Source: Pseudomonas putida (lineage in GTDB: Bacteria; Pseudomonadota; Gammaproteobacteria; Pseudomonadales; Pseudomonadaceae). From it: DNA of 64,000 nucleotides. The notes under the pieces were generated by a model. It did no database searches. It saw only the letters and a list, made by a program, of their open reading frames with translations, and was not told the origin of the DNA. Shown here piece by piece: positions 37,962 to 50,278 of the stretch (its first letter is position 1; each line of letters begins with the position of its first letter). The DNA lies in contig NZ_SMTE01000015.1 of assembly GCF_004357765.1 (NCBI RefSeq), positions 1 to 64,000 of the forward strand. Direction: 5' to 3'. Made by a program: the position numbers and the translations under genes.

Positions 37962-39127
37962 TACTTGCCCTCCGCAGCTTTGACAACTTGTTGAGCAGCG
38001 TCGGTCAGGCTGGTGGCCGCAATGATGTTCAAACCGCTTTCTGCCAGTACTTTAGCGCCCAGTTCGGCGTTGTTGCCTTCGAGGCGAACGACCACCGGAA
38101 CCTTGACGCCGACTTCTTTCACTGCACCGATGATGCCTTCGGCAATCATGTCGCAGCGAACGATGCCGCCGAAGATGTTGACCAGTACGGCCGCGACATT
38201 GCTGTCGGACAGAATGATCTTGAACGCTTCGGTAACGCGTTCTTTGGTAGCGCCGCCGCCAACGTCGAGGAAGTTGGCTGGCTTGCCGCCGTGCAGGTTG
38301 ACGATGTCCATGGTACCCATGGCCAGGCCGGCACCGTTGACCATGCAGCCGATGTTGCCTTCGAGGGCAACGTAGTTCAGTTCGAACTTGGCAGCGTGGG
38401 CTTCACGGGCGTCGTCCTGCGACGGATCGTGGAAGGTCTTCAGCTTAGGCTGACGGTACATGGCGTTGGCGTCGATGTTGATCTTGGCATCGAGGCAGTG
38501 CAGGTCGCCATCGGCCTTGATCACCAGCGGGTTCACTTCCAGCAGGGCCAGATCGTGATCCTTGAACAGCTTGGCCAGACCGACGAAGATCTTGGCGAAC
38601 TGTTGAACTTGCTTGCCTTCCAGACCCAGCTGGAACGCCAGCTCACGACCTTGGAACGGCTGAGCGCCGACCAGCGGGTCGATGGTAGCCTTGAGGATCT
38701 TCTCGGGGGTTTCGTGAGCGACTTTCTCGATGTCCACGCCACCTTCGGTGGAGGCCATGAACACGATACGGCGGCTCGAACGATCCACTACAGCGCCCAG
38801 GTACAGCTCTTTGGCGATGTCAGTGCAGGACTCGACCAGGATCTTGGAAACTGGTTGACCGTTGGCATCGGTCTGGTAGGTGACCAGATTCTTGCCCAAC
38901 CACTGCGCAGCGAACGCCTTGGCGTCTTCTTTGCTGCGAACCAGCTTGACGCCGCCCGCTTTACCGCGACCACCGGCGTGGACCTGGGCTTTTACCACCC
39001 ACTCCGAACCGCCGATCTTGTCGCAGGCTTCTGCCGCTTGCTCAGGGGTGTCGACAGCGAAACCCTTGGAAACTGGCAGGCCGTACTCAGCGAACAGCTG
39101 CTTACCCTGATACTCGTGAAGATTCAT
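37961..39127 (-). CDS. sucC: Succinate-CoA ligase [ADP-forming] subunit beta
   Basis: 388 aa, the standard length. It has the ATP-grasp domain (about 1-235, starting [12 protein letters not shown]) and the C-terminal CoA-ligase domain with [13 protein letters not shown]. It carries the nucleotide and succinate sites of the enzyme. The start at 39127 is fixed by the invariant N-terminus; upstream in-frame sequence is spacer. Confidence 0.97.
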   Translation of the reverse strand: MNLHEYQGKQLFAEYGLPVSKGFAVDTPEQAAEACDKIGGSEWVVKAQVHAGGRGKAGGVKLVRSKEDAKAFAAQWLGKNLVTYQTDANGQPVSKILVESCTDIAKELYLGAVVDRSSRRIVFMASTEGGVDIEKVAHETPEKILKATIDPLVGAQPFQGRELAFQLGLEGKQVQQFAKIFVGLAKLFKDHDLALLEVNPLVIKADGDLHCLDAKINIDANAMYRQPKLKTFHDPSQDDAREAHAAKFELNYVALEGNIGCMVNGAGLAMGTMDIVNLHGGKPANFLDVGGGATKERVTEAFKIILSDSNVAAVLVNIFGGIVRCDMIAEGIIGAVKEVGVKVPVVVRLEGNNAELGAKVLAESGLNIIAATSLTDAAQQVVKAAEGK

Positions 39128-39298
39128 GCTTTTTACCGTCTTCGTTAGGTACTGCGCTTCGGTGCTGCGCCAAGTTTGGCGCCGCACCACCTGTGACCGT
39201 TGACCCTGGGTTATCCCTTGTGATCCGGTCCGGCGGACGTTCCGCGGTGAGCCATGCACGCAAGACTCACGACGGGCGATCCGCCGTGGTTTTTATAA

Positions 39299-40827
<1,529 letters not shown>

Positions 40828-40831
40828 GCGT

Positions 40832-42052
40832 TTAGATGTCCAGCAGCAGGCGGGACGGATCTTCCAGCAGGTTCTTGATGGTGACGAGGAAGGTCACGGC
40901 TTCCTTGCCATCGATCAGACGGTGGTCGTAGGACAGCGCCAGGTACATCATCGGGCGAATGACCACTTGGCCATTGATCGCCATCGGGCGCTGGATGATG
41001 TTGTGCATACCCAGGATGGCAGCCTGTGGCGGGTTGACGATCGGGGTCGACATCATCGAGCCGAATGTACCACCGTTGGTGATGGTGAAGGTACCACCCG
41101 TCATTTCTTCGATGGCCAGCTTGCCGTCACGGGCCTTCTTGCCGAAGGTGGCGATGCCGTTCTCGATTTCGGCCAGGCTCATCGACTCGGCGTTACGCAG
41201 GACCGGTACCACCAGGCCACGATCGCTGGACACGGCAACGCCGACGTCGGCATAACCGTGGTAGACGATGTCGTTGCCGTCGATCGAGGCGTTGACAGCC
41301 GGGAAGCGCTTCAGTGCTTCGGTGGCGGCCTTGACGAAGAACGACATGAAGCCCAGGCGTACGCCGTTGTGGGTCTTCTCGAACAGGTCCTTGTACTTCG
41401 AACGCAGGGCCATGACTTCGGTCATGTCGACTTCGTTGAAGGTAGTCAGCATGGCCATGCTCGACTGGGCTTCGACCAGACGCTCGGCGATCTTGGCACG
41501 CAGGCGGGTCATCGGCACACGCTTCTCGGTGCGATCGCCGGCAGCGGCGACGACTGCAGCGGCAGGAGCGGCAGCTGGCTTGGCAGCCGGGGCCGGCGCG
41601 GCTTTCTTGTTGGCGACGGCAGCCACCACGTCTTCCTTGGTCACACGACCGCCTTTGCCGGTACCGGCAACGGTAGCCAGGTCGATGCCGTTCTCTTCAG
41701 CCAGCTTGCGCGCAGCTGGAGCGGCGACCGGGTCGTCTTCACCCGCGTCGGCAGCAGCAGCGGCAGCCGGGGCAGCAGCGGCCGGGGCAGCAGCAGGAGC
41801 GGCGGCAGCGGCGCCGCCTTCAACGATCGAACCCAGCACTTCGTCGGACAGGACGGTGTCGCCCTCGCCCTTGACGATTGCGCCCAGCACGCCATCGGCG
41901 GTGGCCAGCACTTCCAGGACGACTTTGTCGGTCTCGATGTCGACGATCAGCTCGTCACGCTTGACGGCATCGCCCGGCTGCTTGTGCCAGGTGGCAACGG
42001 TGCCGTCGGCAACCGATTCCGGGAAGGTTGGGGCTTTGATCTCGATAGCCAT
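40832..42052 (-). CDS. sucB: Dihydrolipoamide succinyltransferase (E2) of 2-oxoglutarate dehydrogenase
   Basis: 406 aa. The lipoyl domain has its lipoylated K43 (ETDKVVLE). An Ala/Pro-rich linker of about 80-105 is followed by the E3-binding domain ([12 protein letters not shown]) and a catalytic domain with [13 protein letters not shown] near the C-terminus. It forms the core of the complex that makes succinyl-CoA. Confidence 0.97.
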
Positions 42053-42094
42053 TATCAGTGTTTCCTTAAATTCGGTTTCAGGTGCGCGAAGGCG

Positions 42095-44926
42095 TTAGAC
42101 AGTAAAGGCGTCTTGCAGCAGTTTTTCCTGCTGTTCGGCGCTCTTCGATGCGTAACCACATGCAGGCGCGGCAGAAGCGTCGCGGCCGGCGTATTCCAGG
42201 ACCAGCGCCTTGTCGTGGCGGCCCAGGATTCGGCGCATGTGGTGCTGGCTGCTGTACCAGGCACCCTGGTTCATCGGTTCTTCCTGGCACCAGACCGCAT
42301 GCTTGAGGTTGGTGTACTGCGCCAGGATTTCGACCAGATCGTCCTCAGGGAACGGATACAGCTGCTCGATACGCAGGATCGCGATGTCTTCGCGGCCTTC
42401 GGCACGGCGTTTTTCCAACAGGTCGTAGTACACCTTGCCACTGCACATGACCAGGCGTTCGACCTTGGCCGGATCGATCGCGTCGATTTCCGGAATGACG
42501 GTCTGGAACGAGCCTTCGGCCAATTCTTCCAAGGTCGAGATGGCCAGCTTGTGGCGCAGCAGCGACTTCGGCGTCAGTACGATCAGCGGCTTGCGCAGCG
42601 GACGGATGACTTGGCGACGCAGCAGGTGGTAGATCTGTGCCGGCGTGGTCGGTACGCAGACCTGGATGTTGTGCTCGGCGCACAGCTGCAGGTAACGCTC
42701 CAGACGCGCGGAGGAGTGCTCCGGACCCTGGCCTTCATAGCCGTGAGGCAGCAGCATGGTCAGACCGCACAGACGGCCCCACTTGTGCTCGCCGCTGGTG
42801 ATGAACTGGTCGATCACCACCTGGGCACCGTTGGCGAAGTCGCCGAACTGGGCTTCCCAGATCACCAGCGCGTTCGGCGTGGTGGTCGAGTAACCGTATT
42901 CGAATGCCAGAACGGCTTCTTCCGAAAGGAAGGAGTCGTACAGCTCGAACTTCGGCTGGCCCGGGAACAGGTTCTGCAGCGGCACGTAGGTGCTGGCGTC
43001 CTTCTGGTTGTGCAGCACCGCGTGACGGTGCGAGAAGGTGCCACGACCGATGTCCTGGCCGGTCATGCGGATCGGGTGCCCTTCGAACTGCAGCGTGGCG
43101 TACGCCATGGTCTCGGCGTAACCCCAGTTGATCGGCAAGCCACCGGCCTGCATCTTCTGACGGTCTTCGTAGATCTTGGCGACCTGACGCTGGACGACGA
43201 AGCCTTCCGGCAGCTCGAGCAGCTTGGCCGACAGCTCCTGCAGGGTCTTGAGGTCGAAACGCGTGTCGTGGCGCGCGGTCCAGGCGTGGCCCAGGTACGG
43301 ACGCCAGTCCACGAACAGCTCACGGTTCGGCTCCTTGACCAGGCTCTTGACCACGTGCAAACCGTTGTCCAAGGCGTTGCGGTACTCGTCGATCTTCGCC
43401 TGGGCGCGCTCGGCGTCGATGCGGCCGGCCTGGATCAGTGCCTCGGCGTACAGCTCACGGGTGGTGCGCTGCTTGCTGATCTGCTGGTACATCAACGGCT
43501 GGGTGCCGTTCGGCTCGTCGGCCTCGTTGTGGCCGCGACGGCGGTAGCAGACCAGGTCGATGACCACGTCACGCTTGAACTGCATGCGGTAGTCGATGGC
43601 CAGCTGGGTCACGAACAGGACCGCTTCCGGGTCATCGCCGTTCACGTGCAGGATCGGCGCCTGGATCATCTTGGCAACGTCGGTGGCGTACTCGGTGGAA
43701 CGCGAGTCCAGCGGGTTGCTGATGGTGAAACCAACCTGGTTGTTGATCACGATGTGCACGGTACCGCCGGTCTTGAAACCGCGGGTCTGCGACATCTGGA
43801 AGGTTTCCATGACCACGCCCTGGCCGGCGAATGCAGCATCGCCGTGGATCGAGATCGGCAGCACCTTGTCGCCGACGGTGTCGTTGCGACGGTCCTGGCG
43901 AGCACGTACCGAACCCTCCACCACTGGCGAAACGATTTCCAGGTGGGACGGGTTGAACGCCATGGCCAGGTGGACTTCGCCGCCTGGGGTCATCACGTTG
44001 GAGGAGAAGCCCTGGTGATACTTCACGTCACCGGAGCCCAGCTCGTTCATCTTCTTGCCTTCGAACTCGTCGAACAGCTCGCGCGGGTTCTTGCCGAAGG
44101 TGTTGACCAGGACGTTGAGACGGCCACGGTGGGCCATGCCGATCACAACTTCCTTGGTGCCATACGAACCGGAGCGCTGGATCATTTCGTCCAGCATCGG
44201 GATCAGGCTTTCGCCACCCTCGAGGCCGAAACGCTTGGTGCCTGGGTACTTGGTGCCCAGGTATTTCTCAAGGCCTTCGCCAGCGGTCACGCGCTCGAGC
44301 AGGTGGGTCTGCACGTCGGCGGAAAACTCCGGACGACCGCGCACGCTTTCCAGGCGCTGCTGGAACCAGCTGCGCTGCTCGGAATCGGTGATGTGGGTGA
44401 ACTCGGCGCCAATGGTGCGACAATATGTCTTCTGGAGCGCCTCGAAAATCTCACGTAGGCTCGCTTCCTCTTTGCCGATGAACAGGTCGCCGGCACGGAA
44501 AGTCGAATCAAGATCGGCATTGGTCAAGCCGTAGTGATTGATCGACAGGTCTACGGGCGCAGGGCGCTGCCACAACCCCAACGGGTCGAGCTTGGCAGCC
44601 TGATGGCCGCGCATACGATAGGCCTGGATCAGTCGCAGAACTTCAACCTGCTTCTTCTCGTGTTCACTGCTCACGCTCCCGGCAGATACCGGTTGGGCGC
44701 GGCGCTGGTTCTTTGCCAGCAGTACGAAATGGTCGCGGATTGTCGAGTGCGATACATCGGTAGCGGTGCTGCCGTCGGCGGGCAACTTCTGGAAGTAGGT
44801 GCGCCACTCTTCTGGCACAGCGTTAGGGTCGTGCAGGTAGAGCTCGTAGAGTTCTTCCACATATGCAGCGTTACCACCTGAAAGGTGGGCGCTATCCCAC
44901 ATGCGCTGCATCACGCTTTCTTGCAT
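42095..44926 (-). CDS. sucA: 2-oxoglutarate dehydrogenase E1 component
   Basis: 943 aa thiamine-diphosphate enzyme. The N-terminal LSGGNAAYVEELYELY segment, a GMAHRGRLNVL motif and the diphosphate-binding HGDAAFAGQG and VCYRRRGHNEADEP regions are all present. It decarboxylates 2-oxoglutarate and passes the succinyl group to SucB. It starts 243 bp after sdhB, so it may share the sdh transcript. Confidence 0.97.
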   Translation of the reverse strand: MQESVMQRMWDSAHLSGGNAAYVEELYELYLHDPNAVPEEWRTYFQKLPADGSTATDVSHSTIRDHFVLLAKNQRRAQPVSAGSVSSEHEKKQVEVLRLIQAYRMRGHQAAKLDPLGLWQRPAPVDLSINHYGLTNADLDSTFRAGDLFIGKEEASLREIFEALQKTYCRTIGAEFTHITDSEQRSWFQQRLESVRGRPEFSADVQTHLLERVTAGEGLEKYLGTKYPGTKRFGLEGGESLIPMLDEMIQRSGSYGTKEVVIGMAHRGRLNVLVNTFGKNPRELFDEFEGKKMNELGSGDVKYHQGFSSNVMTPGGEVHLAMAFNPSHLEIVSPVVEGSVRARQDRRNDTVGDKVLPISIHGDAAFAGQGVVMETFQMSQTRGFKTGGTVHIVINNQVGFTISNPLDSRSTEYATDVAKMIQAPILHVNGDDPEAVLFVTQLAIDYRMQFKRDVVIDLVCYRRRGHNEADEPNGTQPLMYQQISKQRTTRELYAEALIQAGRIDAERAQAKIDEYRNALDNGLHVVKSLVKEPNRELFVDWRPYLGHAWTARHDTRFDLKTLQELSAKLLELPEGFVVQRQVAKIYEDRQKMQAGGLPINWGYAETMAYATLQFEGHPIRMTGQDIGRGTFSHRHAVLHNQKDASTYVPLQNLFPGQPKFELYDSFLSEEAVLAFEYGYSTTTPNALVIWEAQFGDFANGAQVVIDQFITSGEHKWGRLCGLTMLLPHGYEGQGPEHSSARLERYLQLCAEHNIQVCVPTTPAQIYHLLRRQVIRPLRKPLIVLTPKSLLRHKLAISTLEELAEGSFQTVIPEIDAIDPAKVERLVMCSGKVYYDLLEKRRAEGREDIAILRIEQLYPFPEDDLVEILAQYTNLKHAVWCQEEPMNQGAWYSSQHHMRRILGRHDKALVLEYAGRDASAAPACGYASKSAEQQEKLLQDAFTV

Positions 44927-45169
44927 GCTTGGTCACCCTCGGTTAGGGGACTGATCGGCGAGAGCCACAGCAAACCTGGATAAGTCCGAGCAAAGCGACT
45001 GAACCACGCCACCTGGATCCTGCTGATTTTCCGGGTACCAGCCCGGAAGCCCCTGCTGGTCTCATCTTCATAGGTAATGAGCGCGGGCTTTGTGGGCCCT
45101 TGCTCGGGTTTTACCTCAGTGCGGGCTCACCACCCGCACCTTGGCATCTTGCAGGTACAACGCTTTGAA
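44927..45169. other. Spacer between sdhB and sucA
   Basis: 243 bp, no gene. A stem GTGCGGG-N7-CCCGCAC at 45119-45139 lies about 30 bp past the sdhB stop. It lacks a T-run, so it may be an attenuating or mRNA-stabilising hairpin within one sdh-suc transcript more than a full terminator. Confidence 0.5.
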
Positions 45170-45874
45170 TCAGGTGCCGCTCTGCAGCAGCATGTTACGT
45201 ACGTGGCCGATCGCCTTGGTCGGGTTCAGACCCTTCGGGCAAACGTTCACGCAGTTCATGATCCCGCGGCAGCGGAATACGCTGAACGGGTCATCCAGGG
45301 ACGCCAGGCGCTCCTGGGTCTTGGTGTCACGGCTGTCGGCCAGGAAGCGATAGGCCTGCAGCAGTGCGGCGGGGCCCAGGAACTTGTCCGGGTTCCACCA
45401 GAACGATGGGCAGGAAGTCGAGCAGCAGGCGCACAGGATGCACTCGTACAGACCGTCCAGCTTGTCGCGATCTTCAGGCGACTGCAGGCGCTCGATGGCC
45501 GGGGCCGGCGTGTCATTCTGCAGGAACGGCTTCACCTTCTCGTACTGCTTGTAGAAGATGCTCATGTCGACCACCAGGTCACGAATGACCGGCAGGCCTG
45601 GCAGCGGACGCAGAACCAGCTTGTTGCCCTTGACCACGCCCGACAGCGGGGTGATGCAGGCCAGGCCGTTCTTGCCGTTCATGTTCATGCCGTCGGAACC
45701 GCAAACGCCTTCACGGCAGGAGCGACGGTACGAGAAACCTTCGTCCTTTTCTTTGATCAGTGCCAGTACGTCCAGCACCATCAGGTCCTTGCCGCCGGTA
45801 TCGACGTCGAACGACTCCATCTTGGGCGCCGCGTCGGTGTCCGGGTTGTAACGATAAACTTCGACTTTCAACAT
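45170..45874 (-). CDS. sdhB: Succinate dehydrogenase iron-sulfur subunit
   Basis: 234 aa. The 2Fe-2S cysteines lie in CREGVCGSDGMN...C; the 4Fe-4S/3Fe-4S sites lie in CILCACCSTSCP and CRGIMNCVNVCPKG. It carries electrons from SdhA to ubiquinone. I start at the ATG at 45874, which matches the family MLKVEVYRY; a GTG nine bases upstream is possible but less likely. Confidence 0.96.
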   Translation of the reverse strand: MLKVEVYRYNPDTDAAPKMESFDVDTGGKDLMVLDVLALIKEKDEGFSYRRSCREGVCGSDGMNMNGKNGLACITPLSGVVKGNKLVLRPLPGLPVIRDLVVDMSIFYKQYEKVKPFLQNDTPAPAIERLQSPEDRDKLDGLYECILCACCSTSCPSFWWNPDKFLGPAALLQAYRFLADSRDTKTQERLASLDDPFSVFRCRGIMNCVNVCPKGLNPTKAIGHVRNMLLQSGT

Positions 45875-45885
45875 AGCAGCCACCC

Positions 45886-47658
45886 TTAGTAAGTCCGGAC
45901 TTTTGGTTCGAAGGCTGGAACAGTCTTCGGCGCAAAGTTGACGCCACGCTTGGCCACGCGCTTCTCACCCGGGTAGTACAGGGTGTGGCACAGCCAGTTT
46001 TCGTCGTCACGGTCTTCGTAGTCTTCACGGGCGTGCGCGCCGCGGGACTCTTTACGGGCTTCGGCCGCGATGGCGGTAGCTTCGGCGACTTCCAGCAGGT
46101 TCTGCAGCTCCAGCGCTTCGATACGCGCGGTGTTGAAGGCCTGGGACTTGTCGTTGATCTTGACGTTGGCGATGCGCTCGCGCAGGCCAGCCAGCTGCTC
46201 GATACCCTTCTGCATGTATGCGCCGGTACGGAATACACCGAAGTAGTTCTGCATGCAGCTCTGCAGTTCACGCTTGAGGCTGGCGACGTCTTCGCCAGTG
46301 GTACGCTCGTTGAGCTTGTTCAGGCGGTTCAGGGCAACGTCGACGTCGGTGTCGCTGGCATCGCGGTACTCCACGCCTTCGCTCAGCGCTTTTTCCAGAT
46401 GCAGACCGGCAGCACGACCGAAGACCACCAGGTCGAGCAGCGAGTTGCCGCCCAGGCGGTTGGCACCGTGAACCGATACGCACGCCACTTCACCTACGGC
46501 GAACAGGCCTGGGATGATCTGATCCTTGCCTTCGGCGTCCATGGTGATGGCCTGGCCATGAATGTTGGTGGCAACGCCGCCCATCATGTAGTGGCAGGTC
46601 GGTACGACCGGTACCGGTGCGACCACCGGGTCGACGTGGGCAAAGGTCTTGGACAGCTCGCAGATACCTGGCAGGCGGCTGTGCAGCACCTCCTCGCCCA
46701 GGTGGTCCAGCTTCAGCAGTACGTGGTCCTTGTTCGGGCCCACACCGTTGCCGGCGATGATTTCCTTGACCATGGAACGGGCGACCACGTCGCGGCCAGC
46801 CAGGTCTTTCGCGTTCGGCGCGTAACGCTCCATGAAGCGCTCGCCGTGGGCGTTGATCAGGTAGCCACCCTCACCACGGCAGCCCTCGGTCACGAGAACG
46901 CCGGCGCCGGCGATACCGGTCGGGTGGAACTGCCACATCTCGATGTCCTGGACCGGGACGCCTGCACGCAGGGCCATGCCGATACCGTCACCGGTGTTGA
47001 TAAGAGCGTTGGTGGTCGAGGCGTAGATACGGCCCGCACCGCCGGTGGCCAGCACGGTGGCCTTGGACTTGATGTACAGGGTTTCGCCGGTTTCGATGCA
47101 GATCGCGATCACACCGACGAACGCGCCGTCCTGGTTCTTCACCAGGTCAACGGCGTAGTACTCGTTGAGGAAGGTGGTGCCGGCCTTCAGGTTGCCCTGG
47201 TACAGGGTGTGCAGGAGCGCGTGACCGGTACGGTCGGAGGCTGCGCAGGTACGGGCAGCCTGGCCACCCTTGCCGAAGTCCTTGGACTGGCCACCGAACG
47301 GACGCTGGTAGATACGACCGGTTTCGGTACGCGAGAACGGCAGACCCATGTGGTCCAGCTCGAAGACCGCAGCCGGGCCTTCCTGACACATGTATTCGAT
47401 AGCGTCCTGGTCACCGATGTAGTCGGAACCCTTGACGGTATCGTACATGTGCCAGCGCCAATCGTCGTTCGGGTCGGCCGAAGCGATGGCGCAGGTGATG
47501 CCGCCCTGGGCGGATACGGTGTGCGAACGGGTCGGGAAGACCTTGGTGACAACGGCTGTCTTGTGACCGCCTTGAGCCAGCTGCAGCGCTGCGCGCATGC
47601 CGGCACCGCCGCCACCGATGATGATGGCGTCGAAGGAAATAGTAGGAATGCTAGCCAT
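45886..47658 (-). CDS. sdhA: Succinate dehydrogenase flavoprotein subunit
   Basis: 590 aa. The FAD motif [11 protein letters not shown] begins at 15; covalent FAD attachment is at H46 in SHTVSAQGG; the substrate-site Arg/His residues ([16 protein letters not shown]) are intact. It oxidises succinate to fumarate on the cytoplasmic face. Confidence 0.97.
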   Translation of the reverse strand: MASIPTISFDAIIIGGGGAGMRAALQLAQGGHKTAVVTKVFPTRSHTVSAQGGITCAIASADPNDDWRWHMYDTVKGSDYIGDQDAIEYMCQEGPAAVFELDHMGLPFSRTETGRIYQRPFGGQSKDFGKGGQAARTCAASDRTGHALLHTLYQGNLKAGTTFLNEYYAVDLVKNQDGAFVGVIAICIETGETLYIKSKATVLATGGAGRIYASTTNALINTGDGIGMALRAGVPVQDIEMWQFHPTGIAGAGVLVTEGCRGEGGYLINAHGERFMERYAPNAKDLAGRDVVARSMVKEIIAGNGVGPNKDHVLLKLDHLGEEVLHSRLPGICELSKTFAHVDPVVAPVPVVPTCHYMMGGVATNIHGQAITMDAEGKDQIIPGLFAVGEVACVSVHGANRLGGNSLLDLVVFGRAAGLHLEKALSEGVEYRDASDTDVDVALNRLNKLNERTTGEDVASLKRELQSCMQNYFGVFRTGAYMQKGIEQLAGLRERIANVKINDKSQAFNTARIEALELQNLLEVAEATAIAAEARKESRGAHAREDYEDRDDENWLCHTLYYPGEKRVAKRGVNFAPKTVPAFEPKVRTY

Positions 47659-47661
47659 GGA

Positions 47662-48030
47662 TCAGATACCCCAGAGAATCTGCACACCCCAGACGAAGTA
47701 AGCGAACATCGCAACGCCGCATACCGCCTGGAACAGGAAACGAATCGCAGTCGCCGACTTGCCGAACGACATCGGCGTCAGGTAGTCGGTGGCGATGGTC
47801 CACATGCCGACCCAGGCGTGAGCGCCCAGGGCAACGAGGGCCAGCAGACTGAAGATCCGCATCGCGTTGTTGGAGAACAGACCATGCCACTGGGTGTAGT
47901 CGATGCCTGGGTGGCAGACCACGTAGCCGATCAGGAAAATGAAGTAAGCCGCGAGAACGACCGCCGATACGCGCTGCGCCATCCAGTCATAGAGGCCCGA
48001 ACGCGACAGGTTCGTGACATTGGTTACCAT
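47662..48030 (-). CDS. sdhD: Succinate dehydrogenase membrane anchor subunit
   Basis: 122 aa, three membrane helices (about 18-40, 55-78, 92-115). HAWVGMWTIATDY carries the conserved quinone/heme-side residues. The ATG at 48030 overlaps the sdhC end by seven bases. Confidence 0.94.
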   Translation of the reverse strand: MVTNVTNLSRSGLYDWMAQRVSAVVLAAYFIFLIGYVVCHPGIDYTQWHGLFSNNAMRIFSLLALVALGAHAWVGMWTIATDYLTPMSFGKSATAIRFLFQAVCGVAMFAYFVWGVQILWGI

Positions 48031-48410
48031 ACCCAAACTCCCACCAGAACGATCAGCACCACGGAGATGACGATCACGATTTTCGAGCCCAGCTTGCCGC
48101 CTTCCAGCGTCTCACCGATACCCATGTCCATGATCAGGTGGCGTACACCTGCCACGAGGTGATAAAGCAGGGCGGACAGCAGGCCCCAGGTCACGAACTT
48201 GGCCAGCGGGCTGGTCAGACACGCCTTCACCTCACCGAAGCCTTCCTCGGAACCCAGCGACTTGCCCAATGCATAAAGCATGATGGCAAGGCCCAGGAAC
48301 AGGATGACGCCGGAGATACGGTGCAGAATGGACGTGTACGCAGTGACAGGAAGCTTGATGGTCCTTAGGTCTAGGTTTACAGGTCGTTGGCTTTTCACGG
48401 CTTTTTTCAC
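48024..48410 (-). CDS. sdhC: Succinate dehydrogenase cytochrome b556 subunit
   Basis: 128 aa, three membrane helices. RPVNLDLRTIKLPVTAYTS and HRISGVILF are the family N-terminal signature; H in YHLVAGVRHLIMD is the heme ligand. The start codon is a GTG at 48410; an in-frame GTG four codons later is an alternative. First gene of the sdhCDAB block. Confidence 0.93.
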   Translation of the reverse strand: MKKAVKSQRPVNLDLRTIKLPVTAYTSILHRISGVILFLGLAIMLYALGKSLGSEEGFGEVKACLTSPLAKFVTWGLLSALLYHLVAGVRHLIMDMGIGETLEGGKLGSKIVIVISVVLIVLVGVWVW

Positions 48411-48502
48411 ACTGAAGAGCCCCTAGCGAATCAGGGCAAAGTTGTTGGTAAGTGTACTGGTCAGGTACCCACCACCCAGAGAACGGCGACCCCCAGCAGT
48501 TC

Positions 48503-48516
48503 GGGCTTGCAAGCCC
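48503..48516 (-). other. 14-bp perfect palindrome in the sdh leader
   Basis: GGGCTTGCAAGCCC is self-complementary and lies about 10-24 bases after the predicted sdh transcription start, within a leader of roughly 117 bases. It could be an operator just downstream of the promoter or a 5' stabilising stem. Confidence 0.4.
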
Positions 48517-48533
48517 TTGGCGGTCGGCTGCCG

Positions 48534-48562
48534 AGTATAGACAGTTAGGCTGCTCATGACAA
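48534..48562 (-). promoter_or_regulatory. sigma70-type promoter of sdhCDAB
   Basis: On the minus strand TTGTCA (48562-48557), a 17-base spacer and TATACT (48539-48534), close to consensus in both hexamers. Transcription would start near 48527, giving a leader of about 117 bases before the sdhC GTG. Confidence 0.8.
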
Positions 48563-48676
48563 CGTGAGGGGCTAGCCCAAATAGCGCATTGCCTTTAATG
48601 AACAAAAGGCGTAAACGGGCGAGAAATTCGCGAAAAATCAAGGCTGCGAGGCGGTTTCAACCAGCCTTTAGGCAAA

Positions 48677-48704
48677 TTGACATTCGAATTTATCCCTCTA
48701 TAGT
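48677..48704 (+). promoter_or_regulatory. sigma70-type promoter of gltA
   Basis: TTGACA (48677-48682), a 16-base spacer and TATAGT (48699-48704). Transcription starts near 48711, about 52 bases before the gltA ATG. It diverges from the sdh promoter; the two -35 boxes are about 115 bp apart. Confidence 0.85.
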
Positions 48705-48762
48705 GGTGCGGGCCCTGCGTGGGGGGTCTGTCTGATGATTTCAAGCATTAATAGGAGGCCAC

Positions 48763-50052
48763 ATGGCTGACAAAAAAGCGCAGTTGGTCATCGAGGGCGC
48801 TGCCCCCGTCGAGCTGCCCATTTTAACCGGCACCGTTGGTCCTGATGTAATCGACGTCCGCGGGTTGGGGGCCACTGGTCACTTCACCTTCGACCCAGGT
48901 TTCATGGCGACCGCCTCGTGCGAGTCGAAGATCACCTACATCGACGGCGACAAGGGCGTGCTGCTGCACCGCGGCTACCCGATCGAACAACTCGCCGAGA
49001 AATCGGACTACCTCGAAACCTGCTACCTGCTGCTCAACGGCGAACTGCCGAATGCCGAGCAGAAGGCCCAGTTCGTCAGCACCGTGAAGAACCACACCAT
49101 GGTTCACGAGCAGCTGAAGTCCTTCTTCAACGGCTTCCGTCGCGACGCTCACCCGATGGCGGTGATGTGCGGCGTGGTCGGCGCCCTGTCGGCGTTCTAT
49201 CACGACTCCCTGGACATCAATAACCCGCAACACCGCGAAATCTCCGCGGTGCGCCTGGTCGCCAAGATGCCGACCCTGGCCGCGATGGTCTACAAGTACT
49301 CCATGGGCCAGCCGATGATGTATCCGCGCAACGACCTGTCGTACGCGGAAAACTTCCTGCACATGATGTTCAACACCCCGTGCGAGATCAAACCGATCAG
49401 CCCGGTGCTGGCCAAGGCAATGGACCGGATCTTCATCCTCCACGCCGACCACGAGCAGAACGCCTCCACCTCCACCGTGCGCCTGGCAGGCTCCTCGGGC
49501 GCCAACCCGTTCGCCTGTATCGCTGCCGGCATCGCTGCACTGTGGGGCCCGGCCCACGGCGGCGCGAACGAAGCCGTGCTGACCATGCTCGATGAAATTG
49601 GCGATGTCTCGAACATCGACAAGTACATCGCCAAGGCCAAGGACAAGAACGACCCGTTCAAGCTGATGGGCTTCGGTCACCGCGTGTACAAGAACCGCGA
49701 CCCGCGCGCCACCGTGATGAAGCAGACCTGCGACGAAGTCCTGGGCGAGCTGGGCATCAAGAACGATCCGCAGCTGGAACTGGCCATGCGCCTGGAAGAG
49801 ATCGCCCTCACCGATCCTTACTTCATCGAGCGCTCGCTGTACCCGAACGTCGACTTCTACTCGGGGATCATCCTCAAGGCGATCGGCATTCCGACCAGCA
49901 TGTTCACCGTGATCTTCGCCCTGGCGCGTACCGTCGGCTGGATCTCGCACTGGAAAGAAATGCTCTCCAGTCCGTACAAGATTGGCCGCCCGCGCCAGCT
50001 GTACACCGGCGAACTGCATCGCGACATCGTCGAACTGAAAGACCGCAAGTAA
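48763..50052 (+). CDS. gltA: Citrate synthase
   Basis: 429 aa type II (hexameric, NADH-sensitive) citrate synthase. The catalytic regions [23 protein letters not shown] and [14 protein letters not shown] are intact. It condenses acetyl-CoA with oxaloacetate. A perfect AGGAGG ribosome site lies at 48753-48758, and a strong terminator follows. Confidence 0.97.
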   Translation: MADKKAQLVIEGAAPVELPILTGTVGPDVIDVRGLGATGHFTFDPGFMATASCESKITYIDGDKGVLLHRGYPIEQLAEKSDYLETCYLLLNGELPNAEQKAQFVSTVKNHTMVHEQLKSFFNGFRRDAHPMAVMCGVVGALSAFYHDSLDINNPQHREISAVRLVAKMPTLAAMVYKYSMGQPMMYPRNDLSYAENFLHMMFNTPCEIKPISPVLAKAMDRIFILHADHEQNASTSTVRLAGSSGANPFACIAAGIAALWGPAHGGANEAVLTMLDEIGDVSNIDKYIAKAKDKNDPFKLMGFGHRVYKNRDPRATVMKQTCDEVLGELGIKNDPQLELAMRLEEIALTDPYFIERSLYPNVDFYSGIILKAIGIPTSMFTVIFALARTVGWISHWKEMLSSPYKIGRPRQLYTGELHRDIVELKDRK

Positions 50053-50070
50053 GCGCTTGACGCCGAAAGC

Positions 50071-50100
50071 AAAAAGGCTGCCCTCGGGCAGCCTTTTTAA
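50071..50100 (+). terminator. Rho-independent terminator after gltA
   Basis: AAAAAGGCTGCC (50071-50082) pairs with GGCAGCCTTTTT (50087-50098) around CTCG, ending in a T-run, 19 bp after the stop. Confidence 0.93.
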
Positions 50101-50228
50101 TGCCTGTAAGGTATTTGGCGCCTTTGAGATCGAGCGCCACCTCAGCACCCAAGACAAGCACCTAGTGCCTCCCACCGAGCTGCCGCTAAACCAATCCGGG
50201 AAGAACCTTGTTTATTTGCCTATACGGA

Positions 50229-50260
50229 CCTCTTCGCGGGCAAGCCCGCGAAGAAGCCAG
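50229..50260. repeat. P. putida-type REP palindrome
   Basis: CTTCGCGGGC-AA-GCCCGCGAAG at 50232-50253 matches the core of the REP element that occurs hundreds of times in P. putida genomes. It lies just before the stop of the convergent START-domain gene. A single copy here; no transposase is near. Confidence 0.75.
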
Positions 50261-50278
50261 CAAAGCCCCCAATGAATC

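Noticed and set aside
45985-48162. 725-codon + strand open frame opposite sdhA
   Set aside because: Shadow of sdhADC; no plausible domains.
48423-48641. 72-codon minus ORF in the sdhC-gltA spacer
   Set aside because: It spans the predicted sdh promoter and leader and has no ribosome site.
50229-50260. Terminator for the START-domain gene
   Set aside because: The stem lacks a T-run and matches the P. putida REP core, so I list it as a repeat.
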